Assembly: GCA_964036045.1 (NCBI GenBank)
Contig: OZ038390.1
Span: 2,507,238-2,571,237, forward strand
DNA length: 64,000 nucleotides
Direction of reading: 5' to 3'
DNA from: Eutreptiella sp. 'Long Island Sound 2002'
Lineage: Eukaryota > Euglenozoa > Euglenophyceae > Eutreptiales > Eutreptiaceae
Shown here one piece after another: positions 11,945 through 21,961 of this stretch. Position numbers and translations under genes: made by a program. Under the pieces are notes generated by a model. The model ran no database searches. It was not told the DNA's origin and saw nothing but the letters and a program-made list of their open reading frames with translations. Numbering within the stretch: position 1 is the first letter of the stretch; every line of letters begins with the position of its first letter.

Positions 11945-12186
11945 TATTGCAGCTAGGGCCGGGGCAAAGCGGGCCGGCAGGGACAAAACGGCAGGCCGGG
12001 GCAAAATGGCCGGGGCAAAACGGCCGGCCGGGGCCAAACGGCCCGGGCAAAACGGCCGGGGCAAAACGGCTGGCCGGGGCAAAACGGCCGGGGTAAAACA
12101 GCCGGGGCAAGACGGCCGGGGCAAAACGGCTGGGGCAAGACGGCCGGGGCAAGACGGCCGGAGCAAAACGGCCGGGGCAAAGAGGC
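11945..12186 (+). repeat. GC-rich 14-bp tandem array
   Basis: Repeats of GGGGCAAAACGGCC with variants (GGCT, CAAGAC). The right half is a clean 14-bp period, while the left half has extra GGCC insertions. On the minus strand it yields Pro/Leu/Arg-rich translations in more than one frame, which are artefacts of the repeat. Confidence 0.9.
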
Positions 12187-13125
12187 CGCCTTGAGAATTA
12201 GGCGGACGGCTTGAGAATCAGGATCCTGGATGTCAAGATGGGCCGTTCCAAAGGTGGACGGCTTGAGAATCAGGATCCTGGATGTCAAGATGGGCCGTTC
12301 CAAAGGTGGACGGCTTGAGAATCAGGATCCTGGATGTCAAGATGCCGTGTCAAGAGCGGACGGCTTGAGAATCAGGATCCTGGATGTCAAGATGTCCCAA
12401 AGGCGGACGGCTTGAGAATCAGGATCCTGGATGTCAAGATGGGCCGTCCCAAAGGCGGACGGCTTGAGAATCAGGATCCTGGATGTCAAGATGGGCCGTT
12501 CCAAAGGTGGACGGCTTGAGAATCAGGATCCTGGATGTCAAGATGGGCCGTTCCAAAGGTGGACGGCTTGAGAATCAGGATCCTGGATGTCAAGATGGGC
12601 CGTCCCAAAGGCGGACGGCTTGAAAATCAGGATCCTGGATGTCAAGATGCCGTGTCAAGAGCGGACGGCTTGAGAATCAGGATCCTGGATGTCAAGATGT
12701 CCCAAAGGCGGACGGCTTGAGAATCAGGATCCTGGATGTCAAGATCGGCCGTCCCAAAGGCGGACGGCTTGAGAATCAGGATCCTGGATGTCAAGATGGG
12801 CCGTCCCAAAGGCGGACGGCTTGAGAATCAGGATCCTGGATGTCAAGATGGGCCGTCCCAAAGGTGGACGGCTTGAGAATCAGGATCCTGGATGTCAAGA
12901 TGGGCCGTCCCAAAGGCGGACGGCTTGAGAATCAGGATCCTGGATGTCAAGATGGGCCGTTCCAAAGGTGGACGGCTTGAGAATCAGGATCCTGGATGTC
13001 AAGATGTCCCAAAGGCGGACGGCTTGAGAATCAGGATCCTGGATGTCAAGATGTCCCAAAGGCGGACGGCTTGAGAATCAGGATCCTGGATGTCAAGATG
13101 GGCCGTCCCAAAAGCGGACGGCTTT
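12187..13125 (+). repeat. About 52-bp minisatellite, about 18 units, with higher-order structure
   Basis: Each unit has a constant core (GACGGCTTGAGAATCAGGAT then CCTGGATGTCAAGAT, containing a BamHI site) and a variable linker: GGGCCGTTCCAAAGGTGG, GGGCCGTCCCAAAGGCGG, GCCGTGTCAAGAGCGG or GTCCCAAAGGCGG. Full units are 52 bp and the short-linker units about 47 bp. The rare GTGTCAAG linker occurs at about 12349 and 12653, and the surrounding linker order repeats, which indicates a higher-order unit of about 304 bp. Short ORFs through the array change with linker length and are not genes. Confidence 0.93.
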
Positions 13126-13221
13126 TGGGCCTACAATATTCACCACGGGAGCCAATGACAGCTTGAGGGTCTATTCCTGTGCAAAAAGGTTTTCCAACAT
13201 GTAAAACCTAAGGGCACTAGC

Positions 13222-15204
13222 CTAGACCTCATAGAGCTCACGAGCGGAGAAGAGCGAGACTCGTGTCTCCAAATCAGGTGGTGGCGGGTCGCTTGGCAAA
13301 CTGCGCGGCGACCGCTCAGGCCATGCGTCAGATTGAGACGAGGGTGTCCTGTCGTCGTGCAACTGGTGATAGGCATGTGCAATGCTCTCCACCATTTCTT
13401 GCCCCGACATGTCCTTCCGGAGCACGCAGTGCGCGCCACTTGCAACGTAACGGTGGACGTCTGACTCCGCATCATTCGCAGATCGAGTGCAGATCAAGCC
13501 CGGGAACCCCTCCGCCACCAACTGCCGGATGAGGTCGGAGCCATGGTAGCGTCCCGTGGGGTAATCCAGGTGCTCGTCCAGCACTACAACGTCGGCTTCG
13601 TTCCGGGCCGCTTCAACGAATTGCAGCACCTCGTCTGCCGTCTTGCCGAACGACTTCACGGATTCAGGGAAGGCAAGAGTCGTGAGCTGGTGGGCGACCA
13701 GGCGCCGCGCCACGGGGGAGTCGTCCAGGGTGTGAATGCGCAGACCGCGGGGCAGTGGGCGGGGCGGGCGGTCGGTGGGGGCCTTACTGGGGGGCTTCAT
13801 ACGCTCTGCGGTGACTTTGGCTTGAAAGGTCACACAATTGTGCTCCTGCCGAAGGCTCAGGGCGAAGCCACAGGCCTTGGCAAGGGCAAGGCTGCGGGGC
13901 AGCCCAATGTGGTCTGTCAGCGTAGGCTCGAACCGATTCGACTCGGAAGGCTCTGGGCCCACAAGCGTTTCGATGTAATCACCCGTGAGCATCGGCCGAT
14001 CGGGGTGGGCCCGGTTCGTGACACAGAATAGTACCTGGAGCGGCGAGGCTTGGCCGGACTCAAGGGGAGATTCAGCAGCAGAGATGGTGAAAACCACCTC
14101 TGGATCCCTTGGGCACCCATGTTGTACGGCGTTGCTCAGAGCATTTTCGAGGATCATTTCGCATGCAACGGAATCGAACTTGGCCCACACTTGGCTGAAG
14201 TTCTTCACCAGATTCCGTCCCAAAGCCAAAGACTCGCCCAGGTCGGAGAGGCGGCAGGGCAGCATGCGGGGCCAATATTCTCCCGCCATCAGCTTCGAAT
14301 AGGCCTGCCGCTTCGAACAAATCTGCATCCCCCGGCGCAGCGAGGCTGTGCACTTCAGCAATGCTCCGCGCGGCCCCTTGTAGGCGCTCAAAAACATCTC
14401 CAATTCACCGGCGGCATCGGCCATCCTGTTCTTCAATGAGTGATTCACAAGGCTCTCTGCCTGTTGAGAGGCTTGAAGGTTCTTCTCGAGCCCCAACTCA
14501 GTCACGTGGTGCAACATCATCATCCGCTTGACCCAACACGACAGAAGGAGGAAGAAAATCAGGATCAAGATGTTGGTGGCAAGAGAGTACAACGCAGAGA
14601 CCACCATGATGTTGGGGGAGAGGAGGCCGAAGCCTAAAAAGCATACCGTACCGAACAGCAGCGGCATATAATCAATGGACAGGAAAACAGTGGCGAAACA
14701 TTGTGGCATGCCCCATATCAGAAAGCTGTTGATGGCATTCCGAGACAGCGTAGTTCGCAAAGTGCTGTGTACGACGTCCAACTGGCTCTGCGAGAAAGTG
14801 GCGAGCGTGAACGTGCCCTCTGCGTACCAGGTGAACCACTCGCCCGCTTGTACATGACACATCCAGCCAGTCCATATATCAAGAAGGATCACCGCTGCAG
14901 TAAAGTAATACTCGATGTTGGGCTTGGTCATCTTCAGATAGCAGCAGGAAAGCAAAAAAATGCCAATCACCAACGGGATGATGTAGCCGAAGAAGCCAGT
15001 AGGGAGGTGGTCTTGACCCCAATAGGATGTCAAATTGTAAAGGGAAAAAAGGATGTGAACCACCGCAAACAGCTTGGCAGGTGCTAAACAAAAGTCAGCA
15101 TATCTTTCTCGATAACTTCTGTGGACTTCAGGGTCAGATAGTTGCCAGCCCCAGAATGTCCAGCGCATCTGTCGCCTCATTGCTATCCAGTCTTTGGTCG
15201 CCAT
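13222..15204 (-). CDS. Membrane hybrid histidine kinase with receiver domain
   Basis: This intact 660-codon gene runs from ATG at 15204 (A at -3 and G at +4, a good eukaryotic context) to a TAG. No intron is needed. Residues about 43-225 hold five to six hydrophobic segments. After them, near residue 255, VNHSLKNRM is a probable dimerisation/phospho-His motif (H255). The ATPase part shows an N box (ENALSNAVQHG, residues 353-363) and a weak G region (GLPRSLALAKACG, 434-446). The C-terminal receiver (about 488-615) has the acidic pair D494/D495, phospho-acceptor D543 in VVVLDEHLD, T573/S575 and K597, so it looks competent. The expected role is a phosphorelay sensor in a membrane, with autophosphorylation at His and transfer to the fused receiver. 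The input signal cannot be deduced: no PAS, GAF or CHASE motif is seen. The G boxes are degenerate, so the kinase may be weak. It is the only convincing non-transposon gene in the window. Confidence 0.85.
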   Translation of the reverse strand: MATKDWIAMRRQMRWTFWGWQLSDPEVHRSYRERYADFCLAPAKLFAVVHILFSLYNLTSYWGQDHLPTGFFGYIIPLVIGIFLLSCCYLKMTKPNIEYYFTAAVILLDIWTGWMCHVQAGEWFTWYAEGTFTLATFSQSQLDVVHSTLRTTLSRNAINSFLIWGMPQCFATVFLSIDYMPLLFGTVCFLGFGLLSPNIMVVSALYSLATNILILIFFLLLSCWVKRMMMLHHVTELGLEKNLQASQQAESLVNHSLKNRMADAAGELEMFLSAYKGPRGALLKCTASLRRGMQICSKRQAYSKLMAGEYWPRMLPCRLSDLGESLALGRNLVKNFSQVWAKFDSVACEMILENALSNAVQHGCPRDPEVVFTISAAESPLESGQASPLQVLFCVTNRAHPDRPMLTGDYIETLVGPEPSESNRFEPTLTDHIGLPRSLALAKACGFALSLRQEHNCVTFQAKVTAERMKPPSKAPTDRPPRPLPRGLRIHTLDDSPVARRLVAHQLTTLAFPESVKSFGKTADEVLQFVEAARNEADVVVLDEHLDYPTGRYHGSDLIRQLVAEGFPGLICTRSANDAESDVHRYVASGAHCVLRKDMSGQEMVESIAHAYHQLHDDRTPSSQSDAWPERSPRSLPSDPPPPDLETRVSLFSARELYEV

Positions 15205-15814
15205 AATCTTAATAAACTTGAGGAAGTGATAGAATTTGGAAGTGAAAGACGTGCACTAGCACATGTGACATACAGCAACACCGGAGACATCTGCAATCTG
15301 ATCAATCTCCACAACATCTTGCCACTTCAAGAGAATTGTGACCAGAGGAACGATGACTTTTGTACAGCACGGGTCAACAAGTCGCAACTTGTAGCAAACC
15401 TACGTGGTCCAGGAACACAAATACAATCATAACACGTGCACCACTTTTTATCAGATGTTTGAAATATAAGATGCAATGATTTTACCAATCTCGGGCACCG
15501 TTGCACTCTGAAATCCCCCCTTCCTCCCACAATACTGATCTGAGAGTGGCGTGTTCAGGCGTGTCCACAAAAAAGACATTGAACGCCTGTCCCGTCCACT
15601 AATTGGAGTCTCACGGCACTGCGCACGCCCCTTGGCCCATTGCTGAGAGGCCTCCGGAAAATGTCAATGGTCTTACCTATGAATTCGATTTGCCACCAGC
15701 TGTGGTTCGCTTTTGGGGCTGATACTAAATCTTGTGACATGCAGCCTCCACACGCACAACTCTCTGGGGCCGGCCTTTGTATCTTGCTCAAAGCAGGATG
15801 TCATTGATCTCTAC
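15205..15814. other. Intergenic DNA upstream of the kinase gene
   Basis: About 600 bp with no ORF of note. It should hold the promoter of the minus-strand kinase gene, but I see no TATA box or other site I can defend. Confidence 0.5.
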
Positions 15815-15818
15815 CAGG

Positions 15819-15903
15819 GTTCCGTAGCCTCCGCAGGAGCGTCGTGTGCATCCCCACTGTCCCGTGTGAGCAAAACAGGCAGTAACACGCAATGGTCGCT
15901 TCT
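15819..15903 (-). repeat. Terminal repeat B2 of host retroelement H
   Basis: Partner of B1 (16122-16206). A gap of about 100 bp separates B2 from A2, so the layout is similar to, but not exactly, the compact B1-A2-B2 block known from PAT/Ngaro elements. Confidence 0.8.
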
Positions 15904-16004
15904 TCTGCACAAAACTCAGCGTCAGTATATGGTCTCCAGAGCTGACTTGTGCGATTCCCGAGCTGAAGCTCCGACACAGATACCCTTTTGAGGCGGGCGG
16001 GTTG

Positions 16005-16126
16005 GGCAATCGAGAGACGTGTGGGCACAAATGAAAACGACTGAGCAGTGTGGGCATACATGCACATTCACCCCGCTCGCCCTGCTCCGGCGCACGGAAC
16101 CTCCGTTCCTGCGGAACCACAGTTCC
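16005..16126 (-). repeat. Terminal repeat A2 of host retroelement H
   Basis: Matches A1 at 39403-39528 in the same orientation, but lies downstream of the RNase H. It abuts B1 (16122-16206). Confidence 0.8.
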
Positions 16127-16206
16127 GTAGCCTCCGCAGGAGCGTCATGTGCATCCCCACTGTCCCGTGTGAGCAAAACACGCAGTAACACGCAATGGTC
16201 GCTTCT
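16122..16206 (-). repeat. Terminal repeat B1 of host retroelement H
   Basis: An 85-bp segment (TTCCGTAGCCTCCGCAGGAG ... CAATGGTCGCTTCT) nearly identical to B2 at 15819-15903, 303 bp apart, in the same orientation. Confidence 0.85.
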
Positions 16207-16359
16207 CCTGCACAGCCAGCGAGCAAATGGGAGCAGCTCTGGCTCACTACCATTTCACCCTGATGGTGGGATGACAATTGATGAGACCATCAAACTGCCC
16301 CCGACCCCATACCCCATGTGTGTCGTCGCCTCTCAGCCGCAGCCGTGACAGCGGACCAA

Positions 16360-17170
16360 CGCGGGAAGTCATGGATTCTACTCAGAGGGTCCGCTGGGTT
16401 GCTGGCGGAGTCTACTCTGAAGAAAAAGGGCTGTACATGGCTCCACGCTCGGAGTCAAAACATGCGCTGTAGCACTCTCTGCTGTGGGAGGCAGCCTGTG
16501 CTGGCGGAGAGGGAGGTAAGTTGCGCCCGGGCGGCGTCATTGTCCACGCCCACTCTCACCGCGGACGCACCTTTATACACAGCAAGTTTTGCAGCCCAGT
16601 ACCCTGCGTACACTTCTGCCTGTTGTAGCGACTTGATCCATGGGGGGCAGAGGCGTGTGCGGTAGCACCCGGGTTCCCCCACCACCCCCATGCGGAATCC
16701 CCCCAGGACTTCCGCCGCGTCGCTGAAAAATGTACGCGTGCACCGGTGACTGTGCTGGGGGTTGTGGAGGGGGGGAATGGAACAGGTGATGGCAGTCCCC
16801 AGCGACCTGGCCAGCCGGCCTGTGAAGTGGGGGCATGCAGAATACATTTGACGGTACGCCCCCGCCAAGAAGGCGGCTGCCCCCACCCCTGGACGCGCCA
16901 GCCACTGGAGCCTCCCTAACAGGCGCGACAACTCATGAGCGGAAATTCCACCCCGACCCAGCCCCCGCAGATAAATGCGCAGCGCTGCGGCGACCGCTTC
17001 TGGGGAGTTGCTGATGGAGGCCCGCTTGGCATCCAGCACTTTTCCTATAAAAGAGATGCGTTGCGTCGGGGTGGCCTCGGATTTTGGACTGATAATGAAG
17101 CCAGCTGCCCTGAGCTTATGTACAATCCTGCCCAGCGCCTCTGTGACCAACCCTGGGGAGGAAGCGGACA
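16360..17170 (-). pseudogene. C-terminal RT and RNase H of host retroelement H
   Basis: Resumes directly after YLDDIL with VSASSPGLVTEALGRI, FIGKVLDAKRASI and LLGRLQWLARPGVGAAAFLA (connection), then RNase H motifs FFSDAAEVLGGF, QQAEVYAGYWAAKLA and GVDNDAARAQL. A TGA (about 16455) interrupts the frame before LRAWSHVQPFFF and the typical tail SASNPADPLSR. Such ADPLSR tails are found in RNase H of DIRS/Ngaro-like and related retroelements. With the upstream part it is one RT-RH unit. Confidence 0.8.
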
Positions 17171-17190
17171 CGAGGATATCATCCAGGTAT

Positions 17191-18499
17191 TTTTTTTTTT
17201 ATACTTCCGGCGCCACATAAATTTGAAGTTCAACGTCTCACTACGAACAAAGAAGGGGCACTCATAGGCAGGTCGCCTAGCATCAGTACAGCCGTTGTAA
17301 CTATAGCCACAGGCTTCGTGCGGGTTATGCACGTCCATTGAGGACGCCTGTGGGGACAAGTTATCCCACAAGTCGGCTAACAGTGGTGTGCAGATCTGCT
17401 CTGCCGCGGGCATTGGCTGCCCAGTCCGAAGTTTCAAGTGATGTTTTTTCTAGTGTGGTGGTAGCAAGCCTAGGGTCACGTGCGGTGGGTCCTAGGAGAT
17501 CCAGTCAGCTGAATCTCCCATGGGTCTGTCGGTTCAGGGTCCCCAGTAAGCTGGATGTAGTCCGGGGTGTCGGGGTGGTGCGTCCTTTATCGCTTGAAAC
17601 GCCGACCCGGTGATAAGGCGACTGCACTCGCAGGCCTCTTTTTCTGTTCCCTGACAAGGCTCCACCGCTCTGCGATTTCCTCCACCCAGGCCTGGTACTC
17701 CATCAGCCACCGGCTCATGCAGGCCCGCACCTCCTCCAGTGACTCCTGCCGCCATTGTTTCATGGATCTATGTTGGCTGACGCGGGCAAGTTGCAAGGTA
17801 TCGCACATGGCTGCGGTCAACCACGTGTCCCTGTCCCCCAGCTTATGGGTCACCATAGCAGCCCATGCACGGAACTTCTGGTAGGCCAGCTGCTGGTGGC
17901 TAATGTTGGCCCGGGCAACTGTGGCCGAGTGGGCGAGCGCAGAGCGCAGCGCCAGTTCTAGCATTCCTGTATGCCGCAGGACCCTTGTGGCGAGGCGGCG
18001 CAAGCTGGAAAGTGTGCCCAACAGGACACGTTGACGTGCACGGTGCGCCGCATAGAGAGTCACGCGAACACTATGGTGGAACCAAAACCGCGTGTGCTGA
18101 GTGGACACGGCGAGCACCCTAGCGCAGGCGTCCACGTGTGAGGCCCATGTCACTGCCACCCTGACAGTAACCTGTCGTTGCGCCAGGATTCCCCTCACGG
18201 TTCCTCTGATCAGTGATTGAGCCGTCTGCATCAGATTATTGGCCGCCATGTAGGTTGCCCCTGTCACCGGTCGCCACTATTTTGTGGGGGTCACAGACGG
18301 CGTTAAGTGCATGCCTGTGTCGAGGAAGGTTTCAGCCCAAGTGAGTCCGTCCCTAGTCCAAACCGGTAAAGCCCTGATTACCATGCACGCCCTTGGGACG
18401 GTATACGGTTGACGCAGGAGTTTTGCCACCGTGCGCCTGGTTTCCAGCCTGTGATCTCTTTTGGGTTTCGCAGACCTTTGTTGGCTTCCAGTCACCGCG
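17191..18499 (-). mobile_element. 1.3-kb poly(A) retrocopy inserted in the RT catalytic motif
   Basis: The insert is flanked by perfect 20-bp direct repeats (17171-17190 and 18500-18519, CGAGGATATCATCCAGGTAT). In the minus orientation it ends in a run of ten A directly before the duplication, the hallmark of target-primed reverse transcription by LINE machinery. Removal with one repeat restores the YLDDILV motif and the frame. The insert carries one ORF of its own and about 0.4 kb of 3' non-coding sequence, so it is either a retroposed mRNA or a short non-LTR element. Confidence 0.85.
17587..18249 (-). CDS. Unknown basic, helix-rich protein inside the retrocopy
   Basis: ATG at 18249 (MAANNLMQTAQSLIRG) to TAA at 17587-17589, 220 codons. 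The protein is rich in Arg, Ala and Leu, mostly helical by eye, with a Lys/Arg-rich end (SPGRRFKR). It has no membrane segment or family motif I recognise. Because the whole unit sits between the target duplication and the poly(A) tail, it may be a retrogene copied from a spliced mRNA, and the source gene would be elsewhere in the genome. Another ORF upstream (18495-18277) may be 5' UTR or an upstream exon. Confidence 0.45.
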   Translation of the reverse strand: MAANNLMQTAQSLIRGTVRGILAQRQVTVRVAVTWASHVDACARVLAVSTQHTRFWFHHSVRVTLYAAHRARQRVLLGTLSSLRRLATRVLRHTGMLELALRSALAHSATVARANISHQQLAYQKFRAWAAMVTHKLGDRDTWLTAAMCDTLQLARVSQHRSMKQWRQESLEEVRACMSRWLMEYQAWVEEIAERWSLVREQKKRPASAVALSPGRRFKR

Positions 18500-18519
18500 C
18501 GAGGATATCATCCAGGTAT

Positions 18520-19025
18520 ATATCAGTTAGAACGTCCAATCCCCGCACTGCTAATTTGACTATTGCGGAAACCAGTTTATGGCACACCGCCGGGGAGTAC
18601 TTCCAGCCAAACGGAAGCCTGGTATACCTCAACCCCTTACCCACGGTACTCACAGAGAAGACTCGTCTCCACGTTGCAGGCAATCGGATGGACCAGTATG
18701 CGTTACTGGGGTCCAACTTGGCCATCCATAGCCCCCCCCCCCCCCCGTTTCCTGGACAGACGCTCAGCCACAAGCTTCGGGGAGGGCAGGTGGATGCGTG
18801 GAGGTCTTCGCATATCTACTGCATTGATCTTGGTTGCGTTGAGCAGGAGACGGCACTTAGTTTTGTTTTTATACCTCAAAAACGCCGTCGCCGTCAGTGC
18901 CTGTCGCGTGCTGTGCAACCCCGTCGTTTCGCCACGCACCGCGTTTAACATCGTTTTGAGGTTGTCTAGGGAACCGGAAGGCGGACAGGGGAATTGTTCG
19001 CTCACGTGAAAAGCGCGCTGGTATA
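18520..19025 (-). pseudogene. N-terminal RT domain of host retroelement H
   Basis: Contains YQRAFHVSEQFPCPP, then RYKNKTKCRLLLNATKIN, PRIHLPSPKLVAERLS, and after a 14- to 15-base C homopolymer (about 18731-18745, which shifts the frame) AKLDPSNAYWSIRLP, RYTRLPFGWKYSPAVC and the catalytic YLDDIL at the border with the retrocopy insertion. The motifs correspond to RT motifs 1 to C. The C-run frameshift could be either real decay or a sequencing artefact. Confidence 0.8.
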
Positions 19026-19055
19026 TTCCTTTGGCTACAGGTACGCATTTCATAA

Positions 19056-19420
19056 AGTCCGGTCTTCCGGTCTGCCCGGTCTTCCCGTTTCGCGCAGTTT
19101 ATTCTAGCAAAACTTCTACTTTACGCCGGTTTACGCAGTTTATGCAGTTTATGCAGTTTATGCAGACTGAACAGTTTATGCAGTTTATGCGGTTCGTTTT
19201 AGTTTACCAGAAGACCGGTCCAGACCGGTCCAGACCGGTCCTTGAACAAACCGCGTAAAACGATCTAAACGGGCCGGTCCCATCATTTCAAGCAGTTTAT
19301 GCAGTTTATACAGTTCACATCAAAAACAGGTATAAACAGGTCGAACCGGTCGGACCGCCCAGTTTAGCGCGTTTTATGCAGTTTGTTCAAAGACCGGTCC
19401 GGACCGGTCCGGTCTGGTCT
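19056..19420. repeat. Left subterminal motif cluster of element B
   Basis: Multiple ACCGGTCC/AGACCGGTC boxes (for example 19211-19243 and 19390-19415), interspersed with tandem TGCAGTTTA units (about 19133-19190 and 19294-19310). Similar ACCGGTC boxes occur near the right end, so they may be binding sites for the element's protein. No coding sequence. Confidence 0.6.
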
Positions 19421-19511
19421 TTACACGAACTGAAATGAACGGTTCGGTCCGGTCGGTTCGATCAGTTCTGTCTATCAAATCACACAGGCAGCAGGCACTG
19501 GATCGTCAGTG

Positions 19512-19547
19512 TGGGATGCAGCGTTCTAGGGCGTGGTGCGGAACCCC
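19512..19547 (+). repeat. Left terminal inverted repeat, copy 1
   Basis: Identical to the copy 2 left end; inverse of 26577-26612. Confidence 0.95.
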
Positions 19548-19737
19548 TAGTTAGAACGCAATTTCTGGAACACCCACCTACCCTCAATTTTGGGGCAAAC
19601 CACCTAAAAAAATGGATTCAGCACCCTCAAAAACCCCCCATCCCCTTTCTTTCCCCACATAACCCTCATTGTAGGGGTGGTTTTTGGGGGGGGGTCAAAG
19701 AGTTAGAGCACAGTTAGAACAGAGTTAGAACGCAGTT

Positions 19738-19825
19738 AGAGCACCTTGCTCTAACTAGTTATCGCGCTAGTTATCGCGCGATAACTCAGTTATCGCGCAG
19801 TTATCGCGTGTAGTTATCGCGCACC
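19738..19825. repeat. Array A of the transposon, copy 1
   Basis: Matches 29839-29925 with minor differences. Confidence 0.8.
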
Positions 19826-19891
19826 CCTCCTCCCTCCCTCCCTAGGACAAACAACACAAAACACTTGGCACAAAGCATGTGTGGTCGTTTT

Positions 19892-21550
19892 TCATACAAA
19901 GTCATCAATGTCTGAGGCCTTGGCTGCCTCCAGTCCCAAAAGCCCTTGCTCCAGGGCGTTCATGGACATGCAATGGTGCATGTGGCGGAGGGACACACTT
20001 GGCCTCACCAAGGACCAACCCTTAAAACAATTTTTGAGCCTCCTCTTGTAAGGCCCATGCCGATACTCCGTTGGGATGGAGGAAAACTGAAAAATGTTCC
20101 TCCATTTCTCGGCAAAAAAGGTGGAATGTGCCAAGCACCAATGGATCCACCTGGTGGGGGACCAACCTTAGTCTCCCCACGCTTTTGAAAATTTTGTGGT
20201 CAACGCACGGTGGCGTTCCACTTGGGTTAGAGTGTACAACTCCCTCACCCTCCAAAGCTCATACAAACCCTCAATGCATTTCACCATGACATGCACAACA
20301 ACCCATAACATAGGTCCCCCAGGGGTCCTCACTGTGGGGACATGCTCTTTGAGGCAATCCACAAATTGCCTTTGGAAGGGGGGGGAGGTTAGGAAAACTT
20401 TGGTGCTTGTTAGATCGAAATCTTTTTCTGTGGCCCTCGAGGCCGAAGGGAGGCGTTCCCTGAGAGGGATGCCTGAGGTCTCATCCTTGAGGGCTTGCTT
20501 GAAGGCCTGCAAAGCTGCAAGAGCTTGGGCCTTACCAGGGGTACCAGGGGGGAGGGCCTGAAGGGTGGTCTCAATGCGCTTTGCAATGCCGTTTAGGATG
20601 CGGCATGCTGCATGTTGGTAGTCCCCCGGCCGCCTATCAGGGGTCACACTTCTCAAGAATGCCCCCCATCTTGAGGTGGACTCCACCCCCCTTTGCTCAA
20701 CAATCCCATTGGGGTCTTTGCACAACCAACACTTAGACCCAGCCCCCCCCATTGCTTGCATCCCCTTCCCATCCTCTGTCAAAATGACAGTGCAAGTCAA
20801 AAATTGGTTTTGAAAGAGGACAACGTCCTCTTCCACATCCCTCACCTCTTGGTTGAGGTTGGCGGAGATGTCCAGGCTTCTCAAAAAAGCCTGTTCATCC
20901 CCGCCATCCATGCAAAACCATGAGGCCCATAGCTTCACCTTCGAAGCATATTTTGCCCCCCCCCATACATTAACCCATACATCCGCACGGGTAGAGGATG
21001 CCTTCCACAAGGAAGTCGCATCAACTGAAATAACAACAATGGCAACGCCACTAGGGGGGGGTTTCCCGATAACTCGGGCCATAGATATTGCATTTTGCAC
21101 AATTGATTGCAAAGGCACATGGGCAGCTGCCCTATTGCGGCCTGTGGTAGACTTTACAATGGTTGTTTGGGGAAAGTAGGGCATGATCCGTTGCCGAACG
21201 GCCCTTAGGTCCCGTTGTGTGCAACGGCGGGGCATTCGCAAAAGGGCCCGTTGGGAGAGATGCATGCTGCATGCCATGCGTAGCATGCTCAGGGCCTCAT
21301 GCTCCTGAGCTGTTAATGCAAGATGGCCGCCAAGTGGGCCAGACAGGGCAGTGCACGCCCCACCACTTCAACAAACTTCGCCTTTGGTGTTGGTGCCACA
21401 CACGACGTTTGGGTCACCCAATAGAACTCGCACCAGCCGCTGAACCGCCTTCAAACGCCGCCGCCGGGCCTTGGGGCACTGCAGATCGGTGTACCGCCGG
21501 AGGTTAGCTGTGTTGAGAGCCCGCAGGGCCTCATTGACAGCACTATCCAT
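19892..21550 (-). pseudogene. Transposase gene, copy 1, with premature TAA
   Basis: Nearly identical to 29994-31652. A C-to-A change converts a serine codon to TAA at 20168-20170 (after ...TKFSKAWGD), removing the last 92 codons and the candidate catalytic Glu. It shares the TGA / 72-nt putative intron (21305-21376) with copy 2. Confidence 0.85.
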
Positions 21551-21615
21551 GAAGAATAAGAGGACCTGGACACGAAATGAGGGAGGGTTTTGAAGCAAGG
21601 GCCCAAAAAACACAC

Positions 21616-21793
21616 GCGATAACCCACGCGATAACCCCCGCGATAACTAGGTTATCGCGCGATAACCCCCGCGATAACCCCCCGCGATAACTAGTTAGAG
21701 CGCGATAACCCCCCGCGATAACTAGTTAGAGCACCCAGTTAGAGCGCGATAACCCCCGCGATAACTAGTTAGAGCAGGGGTTAGTGCGCACTA
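21616..21793. repeat. Array B of the transposon, copy 1
   Basis: Matches 31716-31895 almost base for base. Confidence 0.85.
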
Positions 21794-21961
21794 ACTGGTG
21801 GGGTTAGAGCAAGCGTTGGGCACCCTAAAACCTTCACAAACGTTGATTTTGCACCCAGGAAACCTTGGAGATGTCAACAATGTGCAGGCACGGGGTACAT
21901 GGCGCCACAATCACAAATTCAAATCAGTCAAATGGACATGTTCCGGGCTAGTTGCCCCTCC

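Noticed and set aside
11922-12303. Long Pro/Leu/Arg-rich minus-strand ORFs
   Set aside because: They arise from the 14-bp tandem repeat and appear in more than one frame.
12230-13074. Tandem ORFs reading LENQDPGCQD
   Set aside because: They only reflect the 52-bp array and shift frame with linker length.
19738-19825. Telomeric repeat interpretation of the GATAAC arrays
   Set aside because: The arrays are internal to a transposon, palindromic and irregular, and lie in several short blocks.
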